From: Clostridiales bacterium UBA8960
Lineage (GTDB): Bacteria; Bacillota; Clostridia; Peptostreptococcales; Acidaminobacteraceae
Assembly: GCA_003482695.1 (NCBI GenBank)
Contig: DMYC01000043.1
Coordinates: 1 to 8,558 of the forward strand
DNA length: 8,558 nucleotides
Direction of reading: 5' to 3'
A program made the position numbers and the translations under genes. Numbering within the stretch: position 1 is the first letter of the stretch; each line of letters starts with the position of its first letter. Below the pieces are notes generated by a model. That model was not told the origin of the DNA. It saw only the letters and a program-made list of their open reading frames with translations, and ran no database searches. Positions 1 through 7,084 of the stretch are shown in pieces.

Positions 1-1115
1 GCCCTTTTTAATACGACGCCCATCTTCGCAAGTGCGTCATAAGATAAAAGTCCAAATTTTCTAGACGCCACGATGCGTCTTGCTGTTATGTTACCTATCC
101 CAGGTACACGAAGCAGTTCCATGAAAGAGACTTTATTGACCTCAACCGGAAAAAGGTGGAGATTTCTAAGGGCCCATTGTGCTTTAGGGTCAATTTCCAA
201 GTCGAGATTCGGTTCAGATACAGTGAGAATCTCATCCGCTTTAAACCCATAAAAACGCATCAACCAGTCTGCTTGATAAATCCTATGTTCGCGTTTAAGG
301 AGTCCCAACTGATTCTGCGAAGCAATTTCATGCTTGCCTACTGGTATATATGCAGAATAGTAGACTCTTTTAAGGGACATACGATTATATAGGGCTTCCG
401 ATATCTTGATTATTTTAAGGTCCACATCGTCAGTAGCACCGACAATCAACTGAGTGCTTTGCCCCGCAGGGACGAATGTGGGTGTGTTCTTAAACCTCTG
501 ACTAAGTGCTTTATATTCTGAAATGCGCTCTTTGATCATGCCCATAGGTGCAATCATGTCGGAACGGCTCTTTTCAGGCGCCAAAAGTCTTAAACTCCTA
601 GTCGTTGGCAACTCGATATTTATGCTCATGCGATCCACATATCGACCAGCTGTCTCGATAAGCGTCGCATCAGCCCCCGGAATCCCTTTCAAATGTATAT
701 AGCCGTTGAATCTCTCCTCGGTTCTAAGTCGTTTCACAACACGTATCAACATCTCCATCGTATAATTTGGATTTTTAACGACGCCTGAACTCAAAAACAA
801 ACCTTCAATATAGTTTCGTCTATAAAAACTGATCGTTATATCCACAAGTTCATCTGGCGTAAATTCAGCGCGAGAAATTTCCGTATTTGATGATCGATTC
901 AGGCAATAGGCACAATCGTATATGCATTTGTTCGTGTATAAAATTTTAAGCAGGGATATACAGCGCCCGTCTTCTGCAAAGCTATGGCAAACACCAGGCA
1001 ATGCAGTGTTTCCGAGCATCGCTTTGCTCCCTTTACGGTCACTTCCACTAGAAGAACAAGATACGTCATACTTCGCTGCATCCGCCAATATTTTAAGCTT
1101 ATCTAAAGGTTCCAT
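1..1115 (-). CDS. Radical SAM protein of the putative DNA repair/modification family (UDG-linked), C-terminus cut off by the window edge
   Basis: The visible part is 371 codons, and the 3' end lies beyond base 1. Translation from the ATG at 1113-1115 shows the radical SAM cluster motif CxxxCxxC as CIYDCAYC (Cys64, Cys68, Cys71). It follows a conserved N-terminal stretch with GVCHSFAEDGRC (41-52). A GLFLSSGV segment (105-112) sits where the SAM-binding 'GGE-like' strand is expected. Near the visible end is a helix-hairpin-helix, VPGIGNITARRIVAS (337-351), typical of DNA binding. The layout matches the family described as 'putative DNA modification/repair radical SAM protein' (TIGR03916, about 400 residues), whose genes usually sit beside a partner linked or fused to a uracil-DNA-glycosylase-like domain. 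That partner would lie left of base 1. The reaction catalysed is unknown. The start is set by a GGAGGTG ribosome site at 1118-1124, 4 bases from the ATG. The gene has its own promoter with a LexA-type operator. It is absent from simple ORF lists because no stop codon falls inside the window. Confidence 0.88.
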   Translation of the reverse strand, partial: MEPLDKLKILADAAKYDVSCSSSGSDRKGSKAMLGNTALPGVCHSFAEDGRCISLLKILYTNKCIYDCAYCLNRSSNTEISRAEFTPDELVDITISFYRRNYIEGLFLSSGVVKNPNYTMEMLIRVVKRLRTEERFNGYIHLKGIPGADATLIETAGRYVDRMSINIELPTTRSLRLLAPEKSRSDMIAPMGMIKERISEYKALSQRFKNTPTFVPAGQSTQLIVGATDDVDLKIIKISEALYNRMSLKRVYYSAYIPVGKHEIASQNQLGLLKREHRIYQADWLMRFYGFKADEILTVSEPNLDLEIDPKAQWALRNLHLFPVEVNKVSFMELLRVPGIGNITARRIVASRKFGLLSYDALAKMGVVLKR

Positions 1116-1124
1116 AACACCTCC

Positions 1125-1142
1125 ACAGAACATATGTTCTGT
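1125..1142. promoter_or_regulatory. LexA (SOS) operator, perfect 18-bp palindrome
   Basis: The sequence ACAGAACATATGTTCTGT is a perfect inverted repeat. Its core GAAC-ATAT-GTTC matches the LexA/DinR box known from Bacillus and clostridia (GAAC-N4-GTTC). It lies directly downstream of the -10 element of the radical SAM gene, covers the predicted transcription start (about 1140), and ends right at the ribosome site. A bound repressor there would block transcription. The inference is that the gene is induced by DNA damage. Confidence 0.88.
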
Positions 1143-1146
1143 TTTA

Positions 1147-1175
1147 ATTATAGACCCTTTTGATGTTCATGTAAA
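1147..1175 (-). promoter_or_regulatory. Sigma-A promoter of the radical SAM gene
   Basis: On the minus strand the -35 box is TTTACA (1170-1175; five of six consensus bases). It is followed by a 17-base spacer and a perfect TATAAT -10 (1147-1152). The predicted start, about base 1140, falls inside the LexA palindrome, giving a leader of only about 25 bases. Confidence 0.82.
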
Positions 1176-1177
1176 GT

Positions 1178-1218
1178 AAAAAAGCGATCTGACACTTCAT
1201 AGAAGCATCAAATCGCTT
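1178..1218 (-). terminator. Rho-independent terminator after the wall hydrolase gene
   Basis: The ends of 1182-1218 pair as AAGCGAT with ATCGCTT (7 bp). Shorter paired blocks of 3 and 4 bp continue inward past mismatches to a 3-base loop. On the minus strand the stem is followed by TTTT and then a T-rich stretch. It begins 4 bases after the hydrolase stop codon and separates that gene from the radical SAM promoter. Confidence 0.75.
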
Positions 1219-1222
1219 AGTC

Positions 1223-2026
1223 TTAATAATAAAAATAGTTGCCTTCAATCAGTTTATAAAAATCATCTGATTTAGTCTTAAACGGTATATAATTGAAGAA
1301 CAGACAATCCTTCGCAATTTGGACACCTAAAAATGCGCGTTTTGCTGCGATGACACTCTCTTCAGTAGGCACTGAACTGGCAAAAGTCGAACGGTGCGCC
1401 GGTGGGAACTGACCCCTTTGATAAATCACTTCGAAAACCGTGTTTGGAAATCTTGGACTTGCGACGCGATTCATCACGACATTTCCAACTGCCGTCCTCG
1501 CATTAATTGATTTTCCTCTTGCTTCGACTTCGATAATTCTTGCAAGCCACAGCAATTCTTCTTCAGTATAAGGATATACTTTGATTACCGACTTCTGTTC
1601 AATTTTCAATCTCTCATTATATAGTTCTACGTGAACCAATTTTTCATTCCATTCATGCTCGATATCCAGATGCTCAAACAAAACATCTATAGGGGCATAA
1701 ATTCTTCCATTTCTTACAATCGTATGGTTTGCCATTTCGTATTTTCGATTATTTATGATAAGTTGATTAGTCTCCATACCAAAGCTGACATAGTCTTCGC
1801 CGATCATAAGAACCGCAAGTTTAGCGTTTTCAAGCCACTTCACTTCAATTCCTACATTGTTCGCGAATTCTGAAACCAAGCCGTACAGTACACCCGATTC
1901 AACCAATACAAGTCCATCATTTTCGACAACATTGCCGTTGATTGATACGATGATCTCATCTGCAAAGCCTAATCCCGAAAACACTAAACAGGCGAAAATA
2001 GTCAAAATCAATATTTTGATTTTCAT
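1223..2026 (-). CDS. Secreted SleB-type cell-wall hydrolase with N-terminal stalk domain
   Basis: This 267-residue protein has a signal peptide (residues 1-22: Lys-Ile-Lys start, hydrophobic core, cleavage likely after GFA), so it should act outside the membrane. Residues about 25-140 contain two beta-rich repeats (NGRIYAPIDVLFEHL at 106-120 is typical) resembling the copper-amine-oxidase N-terminal-like stalk domain common in clostridial surface proteins; it is thought to be structural, with no oxidase activity. Residues 154-267 match the Hydrolase_2/SleB peptidoglycan hydrolase domain: LARIIEVEARG (161-171), with Glu168 of the EARG motif as likely catalytic residue, then AVGNVVMNRV, FPNTVFEVIYQ and GQF. 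The domain ends normally with GNYFYY, so the protein looks complete. In spores SleB degrades cortex, but relatives also act in vegetative wall turnover, and the sequence does not decide between these. The ribosome site AGGAGGA (2031-2037) supports the start. Terminators on both sides suggest a single-gene unit. Confidence 0.88.
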   Translation of the reverse strand: MKIKILILTIFACLVFSGLGFADEIIVSINGNVVENDGLVLVESGVLYGLVSEFANNVGIEVKWLENAKLAVLMIGEDYVSFGMETNQLIINNRKYEMANHTIVRNGRIYAPIDVLFEHLDIEHEWNEKLVHVELYNERLKIEQKSVIKVYPYTEEELLWLARIIEVEARGKSINARTAVGNVVMNRVASPRFPNTVFEVIYQRGQFPPAHRSTFASSVPTEESVIAAKRAFLGVQIAKDCLFFNYIPFKTKSDDFYKLIEGNYFYY

Positions 2027-2057
2027 GTTTTCCTCCTATGAAAAATGCTATTTCATG

Positions 2058-2085
2058 ATTTTATCACAAAAAACAAAAAAGTAAA
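2058..2085 (-). promoter_or_regulatory. Possible promoter of the wall hydrolase gene
   Basis: On the minus strand an extended -10, TGATAAAAT (hexamer 2058-2063), lies about 32 bases upstream of the hydrolase ATG. A -35-like TTTACT (2080-2085; four of six) stands 16 bases away. The match overlaps the T-tract of the purL terminator, so part of the resemblance may be AT-richness. No clear sporulation-sigma motif was recognised. Confidence 0.4.
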
Positions 2086-2110
2086 AGACATATTTTTCCA
2101 ATATGCCTTT
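2068..2110 (-). terminator. Rho-independent terminator after purL
   Basis: On the minus strand AAAGGCATATT and AATATGTCTTT pair as an 11-bp stem with one G-U wobble, around a GGAAA loop (2084-2110). Two runs of six T (2075-2080 and 2068-2073) follow. It begins about 20 bases after the purL stop codon. Confidence 0.85.
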
Positions 2111-2131
2111 ACCCTTTGCAATTGCTTCATT

Positions 2132-5100
2132 CTATTTGAAGTATTTAACGCCTGCAGTAAAAATGTCGAAATCTGTATTGCCGTAAACGTTTTTATATAG
2201 GTTCTTACCGACTCGTTCAACGTGTCCCATCTTTCCAAATACACGTCCGTCTGGCGAAAATACACCTTCTATCGCATGCACAGAACCATTGATGTTAAAC
2301 TGGCCATCGTAAGATGCATTGCCGCTAAGATCGACGTATTGAGTTGCAATTTGGCCATTTTTAGCAAGTTCTGCTATGATTTCCTCACTTGCATAAAACC
2401 TACCCTCACCATGTGAAAAGGCTGTTTTGAACAAATCTCCAACATTCACCTCAGACATCCACGGCGAACGGGTGGAGGCAACTCGCACATCTGCCATTTT
2501 TGCGACATGACGACCGATTTTATTAAATGTCAAGGTTGGCGCGTTCAAATCCAGATCTTTAATCTCTCCATATGGCAATAACCCCAATTTGACAAGTGCC
2601 TGGAACCCATTGCATATTCCGAGCATAAGACCATCCCTGCTTTTTAGAAGATTCATGACGGCCTCTTCTATTCGAGGGTTTCTAAACACAGATGCGATGA
2701 ACTTACCAGAACCTTCTGGCTCATCACCAGCACTAAATCCACCTGGGATGGCAATTATTTGAGATTTTTCAATCTGCTCGACAAATGCATGAATGGATTC
2801 TTTAACATCGGAAGCCGTTAAATTTCTAAACACGATCGTTTCCACATCTGCTCCCGCTCTTCTAAAAGCGCGTTCAGTATCATACTCGCAATTCGTACCA
2901 GGAAATACTGGGATGAACACTTTAGGTTTTACGGCAGATATCGACGATTTTATGTTGAATCGTCCTTTATAATTAAACGTAACTGCCTTTCCTTGGTCGT
3001 GATGGACTGTTGGAAAAACAGACTCTAGCGGCTTTGTCCACTCGTTTAATGCATCATCTGCATCGATGGTTGTCTGCCCTAATTCAAAAGCGAATGCTTC
3101 TTGAGTTTGTCCAATCTCAGTGAAAATTTCAGACGTTGATTCCCACTGTTTTGATACTTCGAATACTATGCTGCCATACGCCTCTTCAAAAAAGTTCATA
3201 TCGACATGATCAAACAAACGCACACCAATCCTATTTCCAAACGCCATCTTTGAAACGGCTGCGATAACGCCTCCCGTTCCAATAGAATAAGCAGATAATA
3301 TTTGACCTTTTGAGATGCCATCAAGAATTAATTCATATGCTTTTTTTAGCCTGTCAAAGTCAACCACTTCAGATTGATCCCGACTTGCATAAAAATAGTA
3401 CAGCTTTGAGTCACATCGTTTCAACTCCTGTGAAATCACTTTAGCTGCCGAGCCATGTGTCACAGCGAATGAGATTAAAGTAGGGGGTACGTCAAGTTCC
3501 TTAAACGAACCGGACATAGAGTCTTTGCCACCTATCGCCGCTGTACCAAAAGCATGCTGTGCATAACTGGCTCCGAGGAGAGCCGCTAATGGTTTCCCCC
3601 ATTTGATCGAGTCCTCACCTAATCTTTCAAAATACTCTTGCAAAGACAGCCTCGCTTTTCTAAAGTCGCCTCCAACTGCTACGAGCTTCGCCATAGATTC
3701 AACAACGGCATAAAGTCCACCATGAAATGGCGACCACTTTCCAATCTGTGGGTTATACCCATAACTCATCATAGATGCCGTGTCAGTCTCGTAGCCAAGT
3801 ACAGGAATTTTAGCGACCATGGTTTGTGATGGTGTCATGGCATACTTGCCACCAAACGGCATGAGCACTGTTGCTGCACCTATGGTATTATCAAAACGTT
3901 CAACAAGTCCCTTTTGCGAGCACACGTTTAAGTCCGCAAGTAGACTTAGCCATCTCTCTTCAATCGACTCAGCCAACTTGTTTTCAAAAAATGTCTTAGA
4001 ATCTGGCGCTGCAATTTTTGTGGACATTTGGCCTTTAACACCATTTGTATCTAAAAAGGCTCTTGATAAATCAAGTACTTTTTGGTCATTCCATTTCATC
4101 ACGAGTCTACCATGCGCTTCAACCGTTGCTACTACAGTCGCTTCCAAGTTTTCGGCACGGCAAAACATCATGACGGCTTCTAAGTCTTTGGGGTCGATCA
4201 CGACAGCCATTCGCTCTTGAGATTCAGAGATTGCAAGTTCAGTACCATCAAGACCCTCATATTTCTTAGGCACAGCGTTCAAATCGATGTCGAGGCTATC
4301 AGCAAGCTCGCCGATTGCAACCGAAACACCCCCTGCACCAAAATCGTTGCATTTTTTTATTTTTATGGATAATTCAGGATTTCTAAAGAGGCGTTGAATC
4401 TTTCTTTCTTCGGGTGCGTTGCCCTTTTGAACTTCGGCACCACAGGCAAGTAAACTCTCTTCATCATGAGCCTTTGACGAACCCGTCGCACCACCAACGC
4501 CATCTCGCCCTGTTCTACCACCGATCAGAACAATGAGGTCGCCCGTTTCGGGTTTAGATCTTACGACTTGAGCAATCGGCGCAGCGCCCATAACGGCACC
4601 AACTTCCATCCTCTTTGCTATAAATCCATCATCGTAGACTTCCGACACATGACCTGTAGCGAGTCCGATTTGATTGCCATAACCACTAAATCCCGCAGCC
4701 GCCTTTTGTGTAATCACGCGTTGCGGCAACTTACCTTCAAGCGTGCTCTCGATCGGTGCATTCGGATTTCCCGAACCTGTCACTCTCATGCTTTGGTATA
4801 CGTAGCTTCGCCCAGAAAGTGGATCTCTGATGGCACCACCAAGGCAAGTCGCCGCACCACCATATGGTTCGATTTCAGTTGGGTGATTATGCGTTTCATT
4901 TTTGAACATTAAAAGCCATGGCTCTGACTTGCCATCTTTATCAACGTTAATCTTGATGCTGCAGGCGTTGATTTCATCTGACACATCCAAATCAACAAGC
5001 TGGCCGCTCTTTCTAAGCGCCTTCATATTGATCGTCGCCAAATCCATTAAACTCATCGGCCTATTGCCTTGTGGATATACCTGATTTCTTAGTGTCTCAT

Positions 5101-5863
5101 ATGTTTCAAATGCTTGTTTAATCGGTTCTGAATATAGGCCCTCTTCGAATTCAACATCTGTAAGTTCCGTCATAAAGGTGGTATGTCTACAGTGATCTGA
5201 CCAGTACGTATCAATCACCTTGAGCTCAGTGATGGTTGGATCTCTCAATTCTTCATTTTTAAAGTACTTTTGAACGTGAAGAAGGTCTGCTAATGACATC
5301 GCGAATCCCATTTCACTTTTAAAGCGCTCAGCTTCCACTTGATCAAGTTCAACAAATCCTGTCACGATTTCTACGGCATCAGGTTTGTTGGCAGACATTT
5401 TGAGCGACACAGGTATGCCTAGAGAAACTTCATGCGACTCGACAGGATTGATCATAAAACGTTTGATGCTTTCGAACTGCGCCTCTGTGATGTCACCCTC
5501 TACGACAAATATTTTTGATGCGACGATTTCCGGCCTTTCCTTCAGTGTTATGATTTCAATGCACTGTGCTGCAGAATCCGCACGTTGGTCAAACTGTCCT
5601 GGCAAAAGTGCTACCCTGAACGCTTTTTCTGATCGACTTAAATGAAATGATGTTTCGGTCACATCATCTACATTGGGTTCAGATAAGATTGATTTTTTTA
5701 TATTCACTAAATCGTCATGACTCACATCTTCCAAATCGTAACAATTGATAATTCTCACTTTGCTTAACTGCTCCATGTGAAGTGATGATTTAAGCTCTTC
5801 ACGAAGCGCAATCGCCTCCACATCAAAACCCTTCTTTTTTTCCACCAATACTCTCGTTACCAT
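2132..5863 (-). CDS. purL: Phosphoribosylformylglycinamidine synthase, single-chain form
   Basis: This 1243-residue cytosolic enzyme converts FGAR, glutamine and ATP to FGAM in step 4 of purine synthesis. It is the long single-chain type (normally about 1200-1300 residues) that combines the roles of the separate PurS, PurL and PurQ. In order it shows: an N-terminal PurS-like region (about 1-150); a linker with TITELKVIDTYWSDHCRHT (SDHCRH at 222-227); a first AIRS-type ATP-binding half with NETHNHP (322-328) and GGAATCLGGAIRDP; NDFGAGGVSVAIGEL and SESQERMAVVI; a second half with GGKDSM (778-783); and a C-terminal class I glutaminase from about 1020. The glutaminase triad is visible: nucleophile Cys1084 in LGICNGF, and His1214 and Glu1216 in GHVER. 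FSHGEGRF (His1151) is also conserved. No key residue is missing, so it should be active. It resembles the Firmicutes clade TIGR01857. The start follows an AGGAGG site at 5868-5873. No other pur gene is visible, and flanking terminators suggest transcription on its own. Confidence 0.97.
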   Translation of the reverse strand: MVTRVLVEKKKGFDVEAIALREELKSSLHMEQLSKVRIINCYDLEDVSHDDLVNIKKSILSEPNVDDVTETSFHLSRSEKAFRVALLPGQFDQRADSAAQCIEIITLKERPEIVASKIFVVEGDITEAQFESIKRFMINPVESHEVSLGIPVSLKMSANKPDAVEIVTGFVELDQVEAERFKSEMGFAMSLADLLHVQKYFKNEELRDPTITELKVIDTYWSDHCRHTTFMTELTDVEFEEGLYSEPIKQAFETYETLRNQVYPQGNRPMSLMDLATINMKALRKSGQLVDLDVSDEINACSIKINVDKDGKSEPWLLMFKNETHNHPTEIEPYGGAATCLGGAIRDPLSGRSYVYQSMRVTGSGNPNAPIESTLEGKLPQRVITQKAAAGFSGYGNQIGLATGHVSEVYDDGFIAKRMEVGAVMGAAPIAQVVRSKPETGDLIVLIGGRTGRDGVGGATGSSKAHDEESLLACGAEVQKGNAPEERKIQRLFRNPELSIKIKKCNDFGAGGVSVAIGELADSLDIDLNAVPKKYEGLDGTELAISESQERMAVVIDPKDLEAVMMFCRAENLEATVVATVEAHGRLVMKWNDQKVLDLSRAFLDTNGVKGQMSTKIAAPDSKTFFENKLAESIEERWLSLLADLNVCSQKGLVERFDNTIGAATVLMPFGGKYAMTPSQTMVAKIPVLGYETDTASMMSYGYNPQIGKWSPFHGGLYAVVESMAKLVAVGGDFRKARLSLQEYFERLGEDSIKWGKPLAALLGASYAQHAFGTAAIGGKDSMSGSFKELDVPPTLISFAVTHGSAAKVISQELKRCDSKLYYFYASRDQSEVVDFDRLKKAYELILDGISKGQILSAYSIGTGGVIAAVSKMAFGNRIGVRLFDHVDMNFFEEAYGSIVFEVSKQWESTSEIFTEIGQTQEAFAFELGQTTIDADDALNEWTKPLESVFPTVHHDQGKAVTFNYKGRFNIKSSISAVKPKVFIPVFPGTNCEYDTERAFRRAGADVETIVFRNLTASDVKESIHAFVEQIEKSQIIAIPGGFSAGDEPEGSGKFIASVFRNPRIEEAVMNLLKSRDGLMLGICNGFQALVKLGLLPYGEIKDLDLNAPTLTFNKIGRHVAKMADVRVASTRSPWMSEVNVGDLFKTAFSHGEGRFYASEEIIAELAKNGQIATQYVDLSGNASYDGQFNINGSVHAIEGVFSPDGRVFGKMGHVERVGKNLYKNVYGNTDFDIFTAGVKYFK

Positions 5864-5904
5864 AATTCCTCCTCAACCATCATCCGAAAACACTTTTCAA
5901 TTTC

Positions 5905-5933
5905 ATTCTAACACAATGCGTCATATAAATAAA
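5905..5933 (-). promoter_or_regulatory. Probable purL promoter (extended -10)
   Basis: On the minus strand TGTTAGAAT supplies an extended -10 (hexamer TAGAAT at 5905-5910), giving a leader of roughly 35 bases before the purL start. The -35 position (TTTATT, 17-base spacer) is weak, as is common with extended -10 promoters. The leader is too short for a purine riboswitch. Confidence 0.5.
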
Positions 5934-5979
5934 ATTAATGTTATTAATCGATTTGATTAGCTTGGCTTATTGATAAGAC

Positions 5980-6005
5980 AAAAAAAAGACACCCACTGGG
6001 CGCCT
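5980..6005 (-). terminator. Rho-independent terminator of the exporter-regulator operon
   Basis: On the minus strand AGGCGCCC and GGGTGTCT form an 8-bp stem (two G-U pairs) around an AGT loop. The stem runs directly into eight consecutive T (5980-5987). It starts about 8 bases after the regulator stop codon and isolates purL from the upstream operon. Confidence 0.88.
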
Positions 6006-6013
6006 AAGGAGAA

Positions 6014-7036
6014 TTATTTGGACAGATCGTTCATGAAATTTTCGAACAACCTTTTGATTAGCTCTTTGTTGGTGCTATAATACATTTTTTTGCCTTCTTG
6101 AAGGTTTAGTGTGAAGAGTTTCAAACTGATCAAAATGCTGATATGATGGCTGATTGTCGCCTTAGATAGCTCAAAGCGGTCTGAAAAATCTTTAGCGCAA
6201 TAGGGTTCCTTTGCAGCGAGTTGAATCATGAGCAGTTTCGTCGGGTCGCCAAGCGCTTTGAATATTTCTTGGGCCAATGTCGCTTCTTGATCATAAGCGT
6301 ACTTTCTCATGCCAAATCCTACGACGAGCGTGAGTTTAGCATGATCCTCAGAGACAATGTACATTAAGTAAAACTCTGGAATAATTGTGACACACACGTC
6401 AATGCTTTTCACCATGTCTGTTGCGCCATCAAATTGAATCATGAGAAAACTGTTCCTAAATTTATCTTCATCATGCATGTCATCATGGAAATTCTTAATC
6501 TCGCGCTCATAAATCTCTTCAACTCTATGTGCAATTTTATCGTAAATATCGGCAAAGGCATTAAGCGTATCGATGAAATTCTGAAATACATTTTTGGATT
6601 CTGCTTTGAATTTCTTAAGTTGAGTGTAGTTCATTATAAACTGGGAGGTGTTGTTGTCAAGCACTTCCTCAATCCTGGATTTAACAGACGCTTCATCCAT
6701 CCCAAGGGGTTTGATGGCCTCTTTTACATAAGCGTCATAAAACCCATCCGGTCCAATCTCACTTAACTTATAAATCAGTTCTTTTGGAGCGGCTTCCGGA
6801 TGCTTTACGGCATAGTTGACCACCAAACTGTCCAAATAGTATTTTTTGAAAATGTTTCTCAAATCTTCAAAGAGTTTAACGGAAACAGACGTGGATAGCG
6901 TATCCAAAATGGCACTCACTTCTTTTGAGGCTTCAAGATTCCTTTTCTTAAGCTCTTTATGATACCCTTGCATATCCACCAAATAATGTATGGCATATAC
7001 GAAATCTATACTTTTCACTCGAATACTATTTAGCAT
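6014..7036 (-). CDS. ArsR-type winged-helix transcriptional regulator with large N-terminal domain
   Basis: This cytosolic protein has 340 residues. The last 80 or so (about 258-333) form an ArsR/SmtB-type winged helix: IFKALGDPTKLLMIQLAAKE, then FELSKATISHHISIL as the recognition helix region, then a beta wing with EGKKMYYSTN. The N-terminal 250 residues are mostly helical and charged, with no recognised catalytic motif or membrane segment. They are far larger than in a classic ArsR repressor of about 100 residues, so they probably hold the sensing or dimerisation function. They may belong to an uncharacterised domain family such as DUF5937, but I cannot confirm this. The classic ArsR metal motif (CVC in the recognition region) is absent, so metal sensing is not supported. 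The gene starts 48 bases after the exporter stop and ends at a terminator, so it is probably co-transcribed with the exporter and controls it and itself. The ATG at 7036 is preferred over the GTG at 7042 because that GTG overlaps the ribosome site. Confidence 0.85.
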   Translation of the reverse strand: MLNSIRVKSIDFVYAIHYLVDMQGYHKELKKRNLEASKEVSAILDTLSTSVSVKLFEDLRNIFKKYYLDSLVVNYAVKHPEAAPKELIYKLSEIGPDGFYDAYVKEAIKPLGMDEASVKSRIEEVLDNNTSQFIMNYTQLKKFKAESKNVFQNFIDTLNAFADIYDKIAHRVEEIYEREIKNFHDDMHDEDKFRNSFLMIQFDGATDMVKSIDVCVTIIPEFYLMYIVSEDHAKLTLVVGFGMRKYAYDQEATLAQEIFKALGDPTKLLMIQLAAKEPYCAKDFSDRFELSKATISHHISILISLKLFTLNLQEGKKMYYSTNKELIKRLFENFMNDLSK

Positions 7037-7040
7037 AAGC

Positions 7041-7045
7041 ACCTC
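7041..7045 (-). promoter_or_regulatory. Ribosome binding site that decides the regulator start
   Basis: On the minus strand GAGGT lies 4 bases before the ATG at 7036. An in-frame GTG at 7042 overlaps this site and would have no ribosome site of its own, so translation most likely begins at 7036. Confidence 0.7.
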
Positions 7046-7056
7046 GCTATAACATT

Positions 7057-7073
7057 TAATAACTCTATTATTA
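7057..7073. promoter_or_regulatory. AT-rich inverted repeat upstream of the regulator gene
   Basis: TAATAA and TTATTA form 6-bp arms separated by 5 bases, in the 48-base gap between the exporter and the regulator. The repeat sits just upstream of the regulator ribosome site. Possible roles are an operator for the winged-helix protein or a weak internal promoter region. AT-rich gaps produce such repeats by chance, so confidence is low. Confidence 0.3.
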
Positions 7074-7084
7074 CACCTTCCTTA

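Noticed and set aside
156..392. Plus-strand ORF of 78 codons, along with plus-strand ORFs at 922-1179, 1631-1873 and 1857-2084
   Set aside because: They lie opposite clear minus-strand coding regions (radical SAM gene and hydrolase), have no convincing ribosome sites, and their peptides resemble no protein family.
899..1081. Minus-strand 60-codon ORF
   Set aside because: It overlaps the radical SAM gene in another frame of the same strand; the larger frame carries the family motifs and the promoter and ribosome site.
2053..2265. Minus-strand ORF of 70 codons at the 3' end of purL
   Set aside because: It is out of frame with purL, reads through the terminator, and its N-terminal part is the alternate frame of the purL C-terminus.
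3819..4220. Plus-strand ORF of 133 codons, and further plus-strand ORFs between 2222 and 5645
   Set aside because: All are antisense to purL, whose frame is unbroken with conserved motifs throughout; they are shadows of its codon bias.
5874..5960. Possible PurR box (CCGAA near 5884) or purine riboswitch upstream of purL
   Set aside because: Only a partial match to the Bacillus PurR box was seen, without a second half-site at proper spacing. The leader after the predicted start is about 35 bases, too short for a riboswitch.
6434..6766. Plus-strand ORF of 110 codons, and plus-strand ORFs at 7106-7459 and 7788-8000
   Set aside because: They are antisense to the regulator and the exporter, without start signals or recognisable domains.
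7037..7042. GTG at 7042 as regulator start
   Set aside because: It overlaps the GAGGT ribosome site; the ATG at 7036 has normal spacing from that site.
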